In this document: one piece after another, positions 34,990-44,921 of the stretch
Layout: every line of letters begins with the position of its first letter
How positions within the stretch are numbered: position 1 is the first letter of the stretch
DNA from: Arthonia radiata
Lineage: Eukaryota; Ascomycota; Arthoniomycetes; Arthoniales; Arthoniaceae
Reading direction: 5' to 3'
Assembly: GCA_002989075.1 (NCBI GenBank)
Contig: PSQN01000003.1
Span: forward strand, 2,174,340-2,238,339
Length of the DNA stretch: 64,000 nucleotides
Translations under genes and position numbers: made by a program
The notes under the pieces: generated by a model
What the model saw: only the letters and a program-made list of their open reading frames with translations
Told to the model about the DNA's origin: nothing
Database searches by the model: none

Positions 34990-36524
34990 TCACCACTTGT
35001 TGTTCAGCCATTGTCCGTTCTTGAAATTGTACATCTCTGTCACTGGCGGAAGCCGCTCCTCTCCGTTGCCAAACAGCATACATTTGGTCATCACACGGCG
35101 GTAGTTCGTCCCTGGAGCGACTTTGCCCAGGATGTATTCGCGCTTTGTCTCGACGCCCGAGGGAATGGGCACACTGCGTCCGATCATCGCTTCCATGCCT
35201 TGCCACGCAAAAGTGATCGCCTCGTTCGCAGCACCAGGTATTCCTGCTCGTTCCAAAAACATGATCTCAGTGTTGGGAAGATGGTATTGGATGTATTCAG
35301 TGATGGCTCGGTTGGTGGCTCCGCCTCCGCATAGGAACAATTCGTCAATGGTTCGCGGTGCATAGCGGCTGTCTGCGCTTCAAGTCAGCGTCTGAACCAG
35401 GCAATACCTCTGCAGTTGTCTTCATCGAGTGGGACGCATACAGTGATCGATGATTGATTGTGCTGTCACTCTGGTGAGCGATGCAATGATATCCTCTGGC
35501 CGGAGTTGCTTCTTCAGACCCTTGTTGATGAATGCAAGGACTCTAGTGTCTCTAAAGAGTTCTCTTCCGGTCGTCTTCGGCGGATCAAGTTCGAAATACT
35601 TGTGCTCAAGAAATTGGTCTACCAGCTCCTGGTCGACTCGCCCGTTGCAGGCGATCTCGCCGTCTTCGTCGTGCTCCTCTCGATCATGCGAAAAATGTCG
35701 CACCTGGCTCAAAATCGTCAGTGAATGCTCATGAGATCAGCCGTAGGTGAGGGGCTCCTCACTGCCGCGTCAATTAGCACAGTCCCAGGACCTGAGTCGA
35801 ATTCGAAGGCACGCTCGACGCCACCTTCTGAATCTGGCGGGATGAAGCAAACATTTGCTATAGGGCCGATGTTCTGACATGCTCGTAACTTGGTGGGGTG
35901 GTGAAGTGCAAGGGCGTCGAAAAAGGCAATCAGCGGCGCGCCCTGGCGTCCCGCGGATTGGTCGCTGACTCGAAAATCGGTAACCGTTGTGATGCCTGTT
36001 CGGGAGGCAATGATCGTGCCCTCTCCGAAACAAAGTGCGCTCTTCTTTTCGAAAAATGACGGAGTACTGGCGAGCCAAATCGTTTGGCCGTGTGATCCGA
36101 TCACGTCGATGTTCTCGGCTTGCAGATTGTGCTGCCGAGAGAACTCGTGAACCGCTCGAGCGAAAGTTTCACCGAGGGTAACCTGCATTTAACCGTCAAT
36201 TTATCCCATGGTAATATCACACTAGTACATACATTTACTTCCGAGAGTTCGGATAGGGAAGTCTCGTCTTTCAAAATCATATTCATCACTCGCTTCTTCA
36301 TCTCGCGATCCAGTGGTATTCGTCCCCAATTGAGTAGTTCGAAGTGCATGGGCGCTGTCGGATGCTCTTGTTGGAAATGACACAAGGCACAGTCAACTTC
36401 ATTCTGCTTAACTCATGAGCGTGTCTATCTATCTACACTGGAGATTTCAAAGCTTGGGGATGCGTACCATTGAAAGGTCGCCATTCAGACCCAGTGCCGT
36501 AATGTCTAGCGGTTGGCTTGCCAT
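34990..36524 (-). CDS. AnmK-like kinase (anhydro-N-acetylmuramic acid kinase family)
   Basis: Bacterial AnmK phosphorylates 1,6-anhydro-MurNAc during peptidoglycan recycling; fungal members have no assigned substrate. Model: complement(join(34990..35372,35442..35703,35763..36182,36233..36403,36468..36524)), 430 aa, close to the family length. Conserved strings: [58 protein letters not shown] with the putative catalytic Asp, [38 protein letters not shown] and [16 protein letters not shown]. The N-terminal ATP-binding motif, normally SGTSxDGxD, is here [16 protein letters not shown]: the SGTS core and the DG pair are gone, though the following VDCALC aligns. The exon 1-2 splice (gtacgc/gcag, phase 0) is clean, so this is not an obvious model error. 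Confidence 0.85.
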
Positions 36525-38216
36525 ATTGTCGGCGTGACAATCAAGACGAGATTGAGAGTGTAGCTCAATTGGTCAAACTAGTGCAGAGCAGAGCCGGAAA
36601 AGATGACTGATGTGGGGGTCATAGCTAACGCCTTTATGCCGCCTATCAGTGTGAGGGAAGTGGCTGCTTCGTGCGACAGAATCTTATTGATATCAGAATC
36701 CATCAGGGCTAGCGTCCCGGCCTTTCGGCGGTGAATTCCTCTGTAATATCAAGATTGATTTGGGAGATCTACGACTCGTCGAGTCTCCACGTTTCCAGCC
36801 ATGGCGACCTGCGCAGCATCGGAGTGATCGACAAAGCAGCTACACCTACCAAAGCCGGCAAAGGCGCACCCAGTGCGCCCCACTCCCAAGCTTCAGCGTT
36901 GTTTGACCTATGGCTCTGCCACAAAAGTGTACTGCTGATATTGAGATCATGGAAGTGAGCGCTGAGCGGCGACGCCGCGCTTGACAAACGTGGACCGTCA
37001 CTTCTGTTGGCGGCTTTACTGTTTCAATGTTGGCGAGTGAACATTTCATTCGATTCGTTGTGCACGACAATCTGGGCTCTATATACTTTCAGAAAGCTAC
37101 GCTGCTGACTAAGTCCTCGATCTGGCCAGATGTGTGTACCTTCCACGAGCGAGACGCCACACCCGAAGTGGGCATAACTACGGACTACCAAGTTCCATCG
37201 TTCGATGTGTTGTGCGACAGACACTGCGACATCTGCAAAAGGCTAGGGCGCAAGATCGTGGTTGAAGATGGCTCAATGATGTGAGAGGGACTTGTGAGAC
37301 TGGTGTATGCGAAAGAGGAAGATGGACGACACGCGAGCGCGAAGCAACCTTTCAGAAGGTCGATGTGCACTCCTAGCGGCACCCTTTCGGCTCTCACACT
37401 CCAACACCCTGCGTTTCCCTTTCGCCACCCGACTGCTCCTCACATCCAATGCGAGCGAGACGTCATAGTCAGCAGACCAGAATTTCACATCATTCGGATG
37501 CTGTTGCCAGAGAGCGCTACTGTTACGACACAGAGTTCTGTCGCTTACCAAGTGACGGCGAAGACTAGTCGCTTTGTTAATGGATATCAAATGCTGCTTG
37601 AAGTGGCGGGCTTTGGTCTGACATGCACGTGTGCAGCCCAAAGCGTCAACTGACAGGCGATGAGCGATCTGAACGGTGGCGGTGGCTTGACACAGTGCTC
37701 GGAGTGCTTCCGAAGCTACTAGCCACAAGCAAAGTGAACTAACCGCGTTGGGACGTTTCCCTTCTTTCTTCACCTCACAGCATTTTCACACAACCATACG
37801 ACGGTACGGGCCTTGGATATCAACTCAAACCAAAAGCTGATACGCTTCAAACCTCGTTAATCAGTGTTTGCGAGCCTATGCTCAATCTGCCTGAGACATC
37901 GAGGAGTCTCGCTGTTATCACATTGGACATGCACCTCTCATTGGTGCCTGTCAACTACCTTCACAAGCACTCTGCATGTTACAGAAGTATGATCCACCCG
38001 TCGACGTGAAGTACACTGTCTAGGGCGCTTCGTGCGATGCTTGAAAATCTATGACACGACCTACTCGCCTGCGAGAGTAAACGCATCTCTTGTCGCGCTG
38101 GACGGTGTCGAGCCAGGCGGCTGTGTGACATCTCCGCTACCTCCCGGTACGATATGATCTTGTGTGTAGACAACTCACGAGCTCAACAGAACCGCGCAGA
38201 GATCAGCGAGCCGTGC
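36525..38216. other. 1.7-kb gene-poor stretch
   Basis: Upstream of the AnmK-like gene. A 166-codon minus-strand frame (37273-37773) is Arg/Ser-rich with no recognisable motif and is not called. Nothing else seen. Confidence 0.4.
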
Positions 38217-39050
38217 ATGTCTCAACAAGTCATAGCGTAGCAGGTGATCATCTCCGCGAGAAAGCTGGCTAGGAGAACAAAAAGCCAAATGCGGATTCTA
38301 TCACACAACAGCTTTCCCGCGTTACCCTGCAAGAAACGCCTACCAAGGCCGATAAACCTGACAGCTCAAACGCTAACGCTCGAGCCTTCGCGGCCAAGAA
38401 GAAAATTCTACAGACCCCAGCAATCTTCATTAAAGGCGACGTGAGCCTCAAAAACCGCCCAGCAGCACCTCCACCTCAGATGCGTGCACCAGCTCGGGCA
38501 AATCTCAGACCAGCAGCTCAGCGTGCTCCGCCGTCCGCGCCACGAGCGAGCGCTCGCAGCGCCTCCACCTTGATTGCCTCGTCCACAGTCGCGCCGCTGA
38601 GAGGGGATGCTCTTATCGCTGAACAGAATCGTCGAGCTCTGCAGACATATGGTGGTCGAGTTCGTCGTGATCCAGTATCAAAGCCTGTGCCGTCAGATAT
38701 TGCGCCGACCTTACTGTAGTCAGCGCCGTCAGAGATTGCGCCGAACGACAAACGATTCGACCATCTCTCAGGTCCATCATCCATCGGCTCAGATCATCTC
38801 AAGCTGCAGCGCACGGAGCCATCTGGTACGTACAATGATAAGTCGCGATTGAGCACTGGCCAACGTCCATGACCCGGGAACTTCCTCCACAAGCCCGCCG
38901 CCTTCCTCTGGATTTCTCACCACATCTGTCGTTGCGTATGTCCCTAGTGCGCTTTCTGTACACGACCAAGGTGAGCTGAATAGCATTCGAAGGATTATTC
39001 GTGGAAGACACCAAGGTCGCAGGTGGACGCTCCATCAAGACCTAGACTAG
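38217..39050 (+). CDS. unrecognised small multi-exon gene
   Basis: Exons that chain in phase: 38273..38674, 38720..38825, 38894..38935 and 38971..39050 (stop TAG), 209 codons. Introns: 45 nt (gtatca..ctgtag), 68 nt (gtacgt..cacaag) and 35 nt (gtatgt..caag). A 12-nt first exon MSQQ at 38217-38228 with a weak donor would supply a start. The protein is hydrophilic: NKKPNADSITQQLSRVTLQE, AAKKKILQTPAIFIKGD, a Pro/Ala/Arg-rich block, AEQNRRALQTYGGRVRRDP, then RFDHLSGPSSIGSDHLKLQ and a basic end RELNSIRRIIRGRHQG. Support: 134 uninterrupted codons in the long exon and natural composition. The last intron is shorter than usual, so the 3' end is the weakest part. Function unknown. Confidence 0.4.
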
Positions 39051-39631
39051 AATTTTTGACCCAAATGGCTATTGTTTCCCGAGCTTGAGACTTCATCTAC
39101 TATTGCGTCAGCTCGGTTGTTTTCATGCAACGGCAGAGTCGGATACATACATACATCGGGAACAGATGGATTCTCTCACTGGAGCACTGCATCGCCTTAC
39201 TTGAGATCTAGCACAAAACCCCTCAGGATGAAGAGCCGCTTTCTTCGTGAAGTCCACCAGCAAATGATAGCTTGACATATCAATACTATGACAGGTGAGC
39301 ATGTTGAAGTCCAGATGTTACCAAAATGTAGAGCAATATACTTGAAATATACGCACCCCATCTCCTGCTTTCAGACGAAGCGGTTCGTGCATTCCGTGAG
39401 CTCGATGTATCACATGGTCATTAGCAAAACCGTCAGCCTCACTTATCAGATCAATAGAGAATATTAGACGCTGTAGTCACATGATATCATTACACTTATG
39501 ATGTGCCTATGCACTTCCAAGTGGCAGAAAAGCCAGACGCCGATTTAATGTTTTGTGCGCTAAAACAACTCTACACATACCTGAAATCAGTGGCATCGAA
39601 GCACTTCAGTGTTGTAGGCCAGCTATACCCA
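39051..39631. other. convergent 3' region
   Basis: Between the small unknown gene and the 3' end of the sedolisin gene. Nothing recognised. Confidence 0.4.
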
Positions 39632-41770
39632 CTACGGCAAGCTCATGAAATACTCCAACATCCTAGGATAATTCGGCGTCCCCAACCCCGTCAACGGGTC
39701 CCACCCCTCACTCGCCGCAAACCCTTCAGTCCCACACCCCGGATTCGTCCCATTAGTAATATCATTCAGCACATCCGGGCGCGCGTACAACGCCGGATTC
39801 AAGAACCCCACCGGCCCCTTCCCCACGGCCAATCTCTCCTCATTAATCCGATTCACAATCGCGCTGAAAATCGGCGTCGACGCACTCGTCCCTCCGCCTC
39901 TCACGAATTCACCACCCACGTACACCGCCGTGTTATCACCATTGGCAGCCACATCCGGAATGCCCCTTCCAACCCGATTATACAGCCCACCATCCGCGCC
40001 CAGCTCCCCAAACTGGCTCGACTCGTTCACCAGCAGGCTGTACGATTGATACCTCGGCTCGTGCCCCGCGAAGAACGCGTCCACGGCACCTTTCTGATAG
40101 TCTGGCACGGGATACACATTCGAGAACCCCCCCCCGCTGCTGTAATTCACATGATACGGCATCCCCACCGGATCGAACACCGCGCTCTCAGCCTCGAACA
40201 CGCTTCTCCCCGGATACACCTTCGTGCCGCCTACGTTCGTCACCCACGGGCAGTTGTTCGGCCACGTCGGGTTGAACACGTTCGCGTCGCGGCCTATGCA
40301 GCCGGTCGCCCCGTCACGGCCGTACGGCGGCGGATAGCTGCCCACCCCTGCGTCCCCGCTCGCGAAGAGGATGCTCACGCCCTGTAGGCCGAGTTTGAGG
40401 TACTCGTCGCACTGCCTCTTTTGGTACGATAGCGGGACGTCGACTTCTTGGCCCCCGTAGCTTATACTTATTACAGTCGTTGGTTTGTAGACGCCACATT
40501 GCAGCTGGCCCTTGTACCCGCCTGGCGCCGGGTCAGGGTAGCTCGGATCGATGTCCGCGTCGCCCGTCTCGTTGTACGCGGCGTACGTGCAGTACGACCC
40601 GTCCAGCGCGTCGAGGAACGTGTTGAACCCGAACGTGTACGTGATATTCGGGTTGGTCTCGTACACTGGGTCGTCCTCCTGGAATATTGTCAGGCGCTGG
40701 GGATACACAATCGGATACGCCAACAGCAAGTCCAACTCCGTCTCCTCGCCCGCGCTGCTCGCATTCGTGGTGGTGACGTACGCCCCATCGATGGGCGCTT
40801 CCGTCGGATGCGTGCCGGCCGGGATCCGCGGCGTGAAGTTCGCGAAGAAGAGGTCCAGGTCAGGCTGGTAGAGGTATTGGCTCTCCGATTCGAAGACGCC
40901 AAGGGCGTTGTCTTTCGAGAGCTCAGCAGGCGAGCGGGTGACAGGCGGGATTTGGTAGAGCGCGGCGACGCACGCGGGCGTGATGGTGATGTCGCAGGTG
41001 GCGAGGCTGCTGTTTGCGGCGTGCCTTGCGGGCTCTGACTGCGGAGACGGCGCGGGCTGGATGAAGGGGTTGGCGTCGCCCTGGCCGTGGGAATGGGCGC
41101 GCTTGGCGATGTCGCGCTTTAGTGCCTTGCGTTGTTGGCGGGAGAGGTCGCGCTTGGATGGGCTGGGCGCGAAGAGCTTGGTCCCGGGGGAGATGTAGTC
41201 GATGTGCGGGGACACGTGTTCGGGGACGTGGTAGCGGGCGCAGGCGGGGACGATGCCGCCGGACGTGGAATCACGATGCTCGTAGTAGTCCGTGTGCAGG
41301 AGACGCTCGGCTTCTGTAGCAGAGGCGTCGAAGGCGAGCCAGCCTCTGTTATCGCTGTGGGTGATACGGCTGGGGTGAATGCCGGAGTCAAGGAGCCATT
41401 GCTTCACCGTCTCGACGGTGGAAGGGGAGGGGGAGAAGTGTGCGATCACGTCTTCGGACGTCCAGTGGCGGCCGTAGCGTGGGGAGTTGGGGTTCGAGCT
41501 GGAGGGTGTGAGTCAAACCAGAGAGGCTTGCGGAGTCTTACAGAAGGTTGGTGATCCTCACATGTCAAGCAAATGCTCAGGCGCGCGCTCGAGATTCCTC
41601 TGCGTCAAGCCGATCCGCATGGGCAGACGAGCGTGCGGCGCCACTCTCTCGCCTTGGGCCCATCTCGAGGGGACGAGACCGCGCTTCTCGTGTACGACGT
41701 GCTTGGTGACAGGACTGCTCACTACAGCAGTGAATGCTACGCACACCGCGAGAATGCTGTGTATATGCAT
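39632..41770 (-). CDS. secreted sedolisin-family tripeptidyl peptidase
   Basis: Acid serine-carboxyl protease (MEROPS S53) that removes tripeptides from peptide N-termini outside the cell. Model: complement(join(39632..41498,41562..41770)), 691 aa; 63-nt intron (gtgagg..ctccag) joins LLDI to SNPNSPRYGRHWTSED. N-terminal MHIHSILAVCVAFTAVVSS is a signal peptide. The pro-domain runs to ~200 with HFSPSPSTVETVKQWL and GWLAFDASATEAERLL. Catalytic residues visible: Glu and Asp in EETELDLLLAYP, the oxyanion Asp in LFASGDAGVGS, and Ser in GGGTSASTPIFSAI; IPDVAANGDN and the calcium-site GWDPLTGLGTPNY complete the fold. Several N-glycosylation sequons. The start at 41770 is the first ATG; the longer frame begins with TTG. 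Confidence 0.94.
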
Positions 41771-42505
41771 CGTTCTCAACGGATATACAATTCAAAAAGA
41801 GCACGCGCGGCGGATATACAGCAGGCATGACACTGGCATTTTGCATGGAGATACTGTTTCTGCACTGCTATCGTGTCCTCAGGTACGAGGATACAACCTC
41901 GCATAGCTCCTGCGCTTGCTGGTTAGACAGGCAGGGATGCGATTACTAGTGGGTGCGCTACATGCAGATCGCAAGACAGCTCGTCATGGTCATCATAACG
42001 GAGATGGTGGAGCGTGGGATGGGGTGGGGTGGGATGGGGTGGTACAACGACGCAAGACGTATCTGAGAGCTCTTGGAAAAGATTACTTCTGCTGGACGTC
42101 ATCGTCGCGACTGTTCCACGGCTTGGCTTTGGAAGAGTGCCGTCCGCCATCGCCTATTAGATGTAACGGATTTTAAGGTGGAACGTAGGACTGGAAGGCC
42201 CAGGTTTACAACTGTATCTAGAAGCACTGGCGTTTCTCTAAGCGGATGTGATGCATTTTTTTCCTCAGCATGTGAGAAAGATGGGAAAGGCGTGATACCA
42301 GATAAAGATCGTATCGGCAGATTCACTACCTACCCTTATCCTCAACCCGTTCGCGACCGGCCCTGCTGCAAAGTGCTTCCACATGTCGCGGAGCTCTTTT
42401 TGCCCACCGCGTCGTGGTTGTTCTCGTCTTTCAATGAATGGAGAGAAGATTTGCATGACTGCGCGTCAGATGCGAGAAAACTCAACGAGAAGAATGGTCT
42501 TGAGA
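41771..42505. other. intergenic, sedolisin promoter side
   Basis: Upstream of sedolisin and downstream of the repetitive minus-strand gene. A G-rich ggggtggggtggga run lies near 42020. No gene recognised. Confidence 0.4.
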
Positions 42506-43312
42506 CTAGTCACGAATGTTCGGTGCGTCCGAATCGTCTTCAGCAGGACCAGGGGGCTTGAGAGGCACCGTAGTGGTCCTGCTCTCTTGACCTCGCCGCA
42601 TTGGTCGTTGTATTGGGTCCTCGTCAGATGTACCGGAATCGGAAGCAGCAGCAGCGAGATCCTCGCCTTGTTGTTGACCGCGCGGGGGTGCAATAGGTTC
42701 GTCATCCGAGGATCTCTCTACATCAGTTGCAGCCTTTCCTTTCTGCCGCCGTCGCATCGGGTGTGGTATTGGATCATCATCAGAAGTGCTGGAACTGTTG
42801 GCAGTGTCCTCGCCTTGCTGATGTCGCCGTGATGAGCGTGGTGGTTCATCGCTAGAAGCATCGCCAGTGGCTGTAGTTTCGCCCCTCTGTCGCCGCGGCC
42901 TGCACAATACAGGCCCGCTGTCAGAAGTGCTGGGCTCGCTGGCGGCATCGCTAGCGGCTGTGCGCGCTGCGTCCCTGGCCGTTGGGCCATCTGCAGCCAG
43001 CCACGACTTCAAAACCTTGCCTAGTTCAGACGCGGGTGGCGGGGATTGTATTACGAATGATGAAGGACTCGGACCATCATCAACATCAACCTCGAAACAC
43101 TCCTCGGGCAACATTCTCTTCAGGATGCGCCGAAGCCCTCTGCGCTTTGTGATATCCTTTTCCTACATCGGGAACCACAAAGTGGTCATCCTGCGCTCAC
43201 TTATCGGATATCTGTGCTTCGAAAATATTCTCTCTGACCGCCTCATCAGTCGCGCCGAGCGGCCCTGGCCCCGGCTCAATGCGATCAATGCCCAATGTCT
43301 TCGAGCCACATT
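42506..43312 (-). CDS. repetitive hydrophilic protein behind PAF1 (5' end unknown)
   Basis: Exons complement(join(42506..43139,43201..43312)), about 247 codons; 61-nt intron (gtgagc..gcgcag, phase 2). The first visible exon starts behind an acceptor (tactacttag) and reads CGSKTLGIDRIEPGPG and DEAVRENIFEAQISD. The second starts GLRRILKRMLPEECFEVDVD, followed by SELGKVLKSWLAADG. From about residue 110 it is a degenerate tandem repeat of roughly 40-50 residues built from SDDDPIPHPMRRR / SDDEPIAPPRG / QQQGEDxA modules, ending acidic (AEDDSDAPNIRD). No ATG-started upstream exon was found. The visible exon begins only 33 nt after the PAF1 stop, so it is either a separate gene with an unseen first exon or extra 3' exons of PAF1. 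A start at the ATG at 43114 is a fallback. Function unknown. Confidence 0.45.
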
Positions 43313-43345
43313 CTAAGTAGTATCATCTCTTCGCCGGGCGCGTTC

Positions 43346-44690
43346 CTAAGCAGCTCCCTCAACGGCCGGTGCTTCGTACACTGCCCTGTAGTCTTGCCGT
43401 TGCTTCAGCTCGTCCTCGTTTGGCGCCCTGAAGGTCACATCGAGCACATCCGCGGGAGCTTGGCTGACAGCGTGGCCCCAGCCGCCTCGCTCTGGTCTTA
43501 TAACGTTGCGTGCACCTACGGGGTAGAAATACGCGCCTTTCGGTAGCTTTCTCTTCTTGCCTGGGCCCTCCTCGTCCTCGTTCGGTCCATCATAGAGCGC
43601 CAACGCCACTGTGTCATCGAACGGCTCGTTGGGATCGCCAGCTTGCATGTTAGTCTCGTACGCTCGTATGCGCGGGTACTCGAAAGCGGCAGGCTCCTCC
43701 TGGTCTGGATCGCTTCTGCTTCTTCTGATGGCTTCGACGACATCTTCGTCTTTGACAAGGAACAAGTCGTAATCAAACGGTGGTGGCTCTTCGTACAGGC
43801 CTTTCTCTTTTCGTTCTGACTGCTTCGCCCTGTGCAGTTGCATGGTCTCCTGTCGAGGGTCCCGCGGTAGCAAGATGGCCATGTCCAGTCGCTCGTCGTA
43901 CCTCTTGGTCGAAGATACCGGGTTCGTGCTGAATTTCGTGACAGAATAGCTACCATTGTCGGGCATGCCGTCAAGGTCGGGTAAGACTGGGTAAGAGTCG
44001 AGCAGTTGTAACGATGAGTTCTTTGGGTGTTTAGGATTTGCCCAGGCTTCGCGCGCTGAATCTGACGCTGCAGCATCGCCGTTTATCTGCGCGTCACCAT
44101 TCGCTAACGCGAAGCTCTTTTCGATGTCGCGAACGATACGGATGGGATCGTCATGAGAGATATCGTCGTGCTTGCGCTTCAGGTGGGCTTTCTGTCCTAC
44201 TGGGTTGCGCACACCGCCGACTTGAAGGCTGCCGCTGCTCGCACCGAGGTAGTCGGTCTTTCGCAAGAAACTGACTGCAGATGTATCGGCGCGTTTGAGC
44301 GCAGAGAGCGGTTTGAGTAGGGGTTCGTCATGAGGATGCGGTGGCGGCGGGTGTGGAAGCGCTGAGATGCCTGCATCGCTTGTCAGTTGACCGCGCTCAA
44401 CAATGGATTGAATGAAGCTCACAAGTTTCGTCTCCGTCGAAGACACCAGGCATGCCGACCAAGTCAATTGACATGCCGAGCTCTGCATCTGCTTCGACGT
44501 TGATTGGCTGATCCCTGACAAGTCGCGATGCATAGCTTGCAGAGGTATATATGTCGTTGGGCAGTCCTGTGCCCGGGATGTTGAGGAACTTTGGTGGGAT
44601 TGGAGGTGGTGGTAGGTTGTTCACGTAACGTATGCGCGCGACATAGTCCTGACGAGTTGGGCGATCAGATCGCCCTTGCGAAGAAGACAT
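43346..44690 (-). CDS. PAF1: PAF1, Paf1 transcription elongation complex subunit
   Basis: Scaffold subunit of the Paf1 complex, which travels with RNA polymerase II and supports H2B ubiquitylation and H3K4/K36 methylation. Model: complement(join(43346..44370,44423..44690)), 430 aa; 52-nt intron (gtgagc..gatgcag). Family strings: RQDYVARIRYVNNLPPPPIP at the N-terminus, LGMSIDLVGMPGVFDGDE, HPHDEPLLKPLSAL, VSFLRKTDYLG, MAILLPRDPRQE, RIRAYETNMQ, GAYFYPVGARNVIRPER and DVTFRAPNEDELKQRQDYR. The usual acidic C-terminal tail is missing: the frame stops after YEAPAVEGAA, and acidic, repetitive exons begin 33 nt further on. Confidence 0.93.
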
Positions 44691-44921
44691 GCTAGTATGC
44701 TCGAAAATATCGTGAGCGAGGTTTGAAGAGGAATGGGAAATGTCGAACAGTGAATCGTTGGAAAGTTTATTGAAGGCTAAATGTGCCAAGATTTTTGCCC
44801 CAAAAACAAGGCCCCACTTTTACCCGCGTCGAAGCACCTGAAGTGAGATCACGTTACAAAGATGCGCGCGTCGCCTGCAAGGTGAATAGCTAGGGCTCAG
44901 ATTGCAAGAATTGTTCGTGGG

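Noticed and set aside
37273-37773. 166-codon minus-strand frame
   Set aside because: Arg/Ser-rich, no domain, no conserved look; long by chance in a stop-poor region.
33063-38216. Possible transposon graveyard in the gene-poor block
   Set aside because: No terminal repeats, transposase or reverse-transcriptase motifs and no strong AT shift that would suggest RIP were seen.
39503-40387. 294-codon plus-strand frame rich in Arg, His and Pro
   Set aside because: Antisense shadow of the sedolisin gene.
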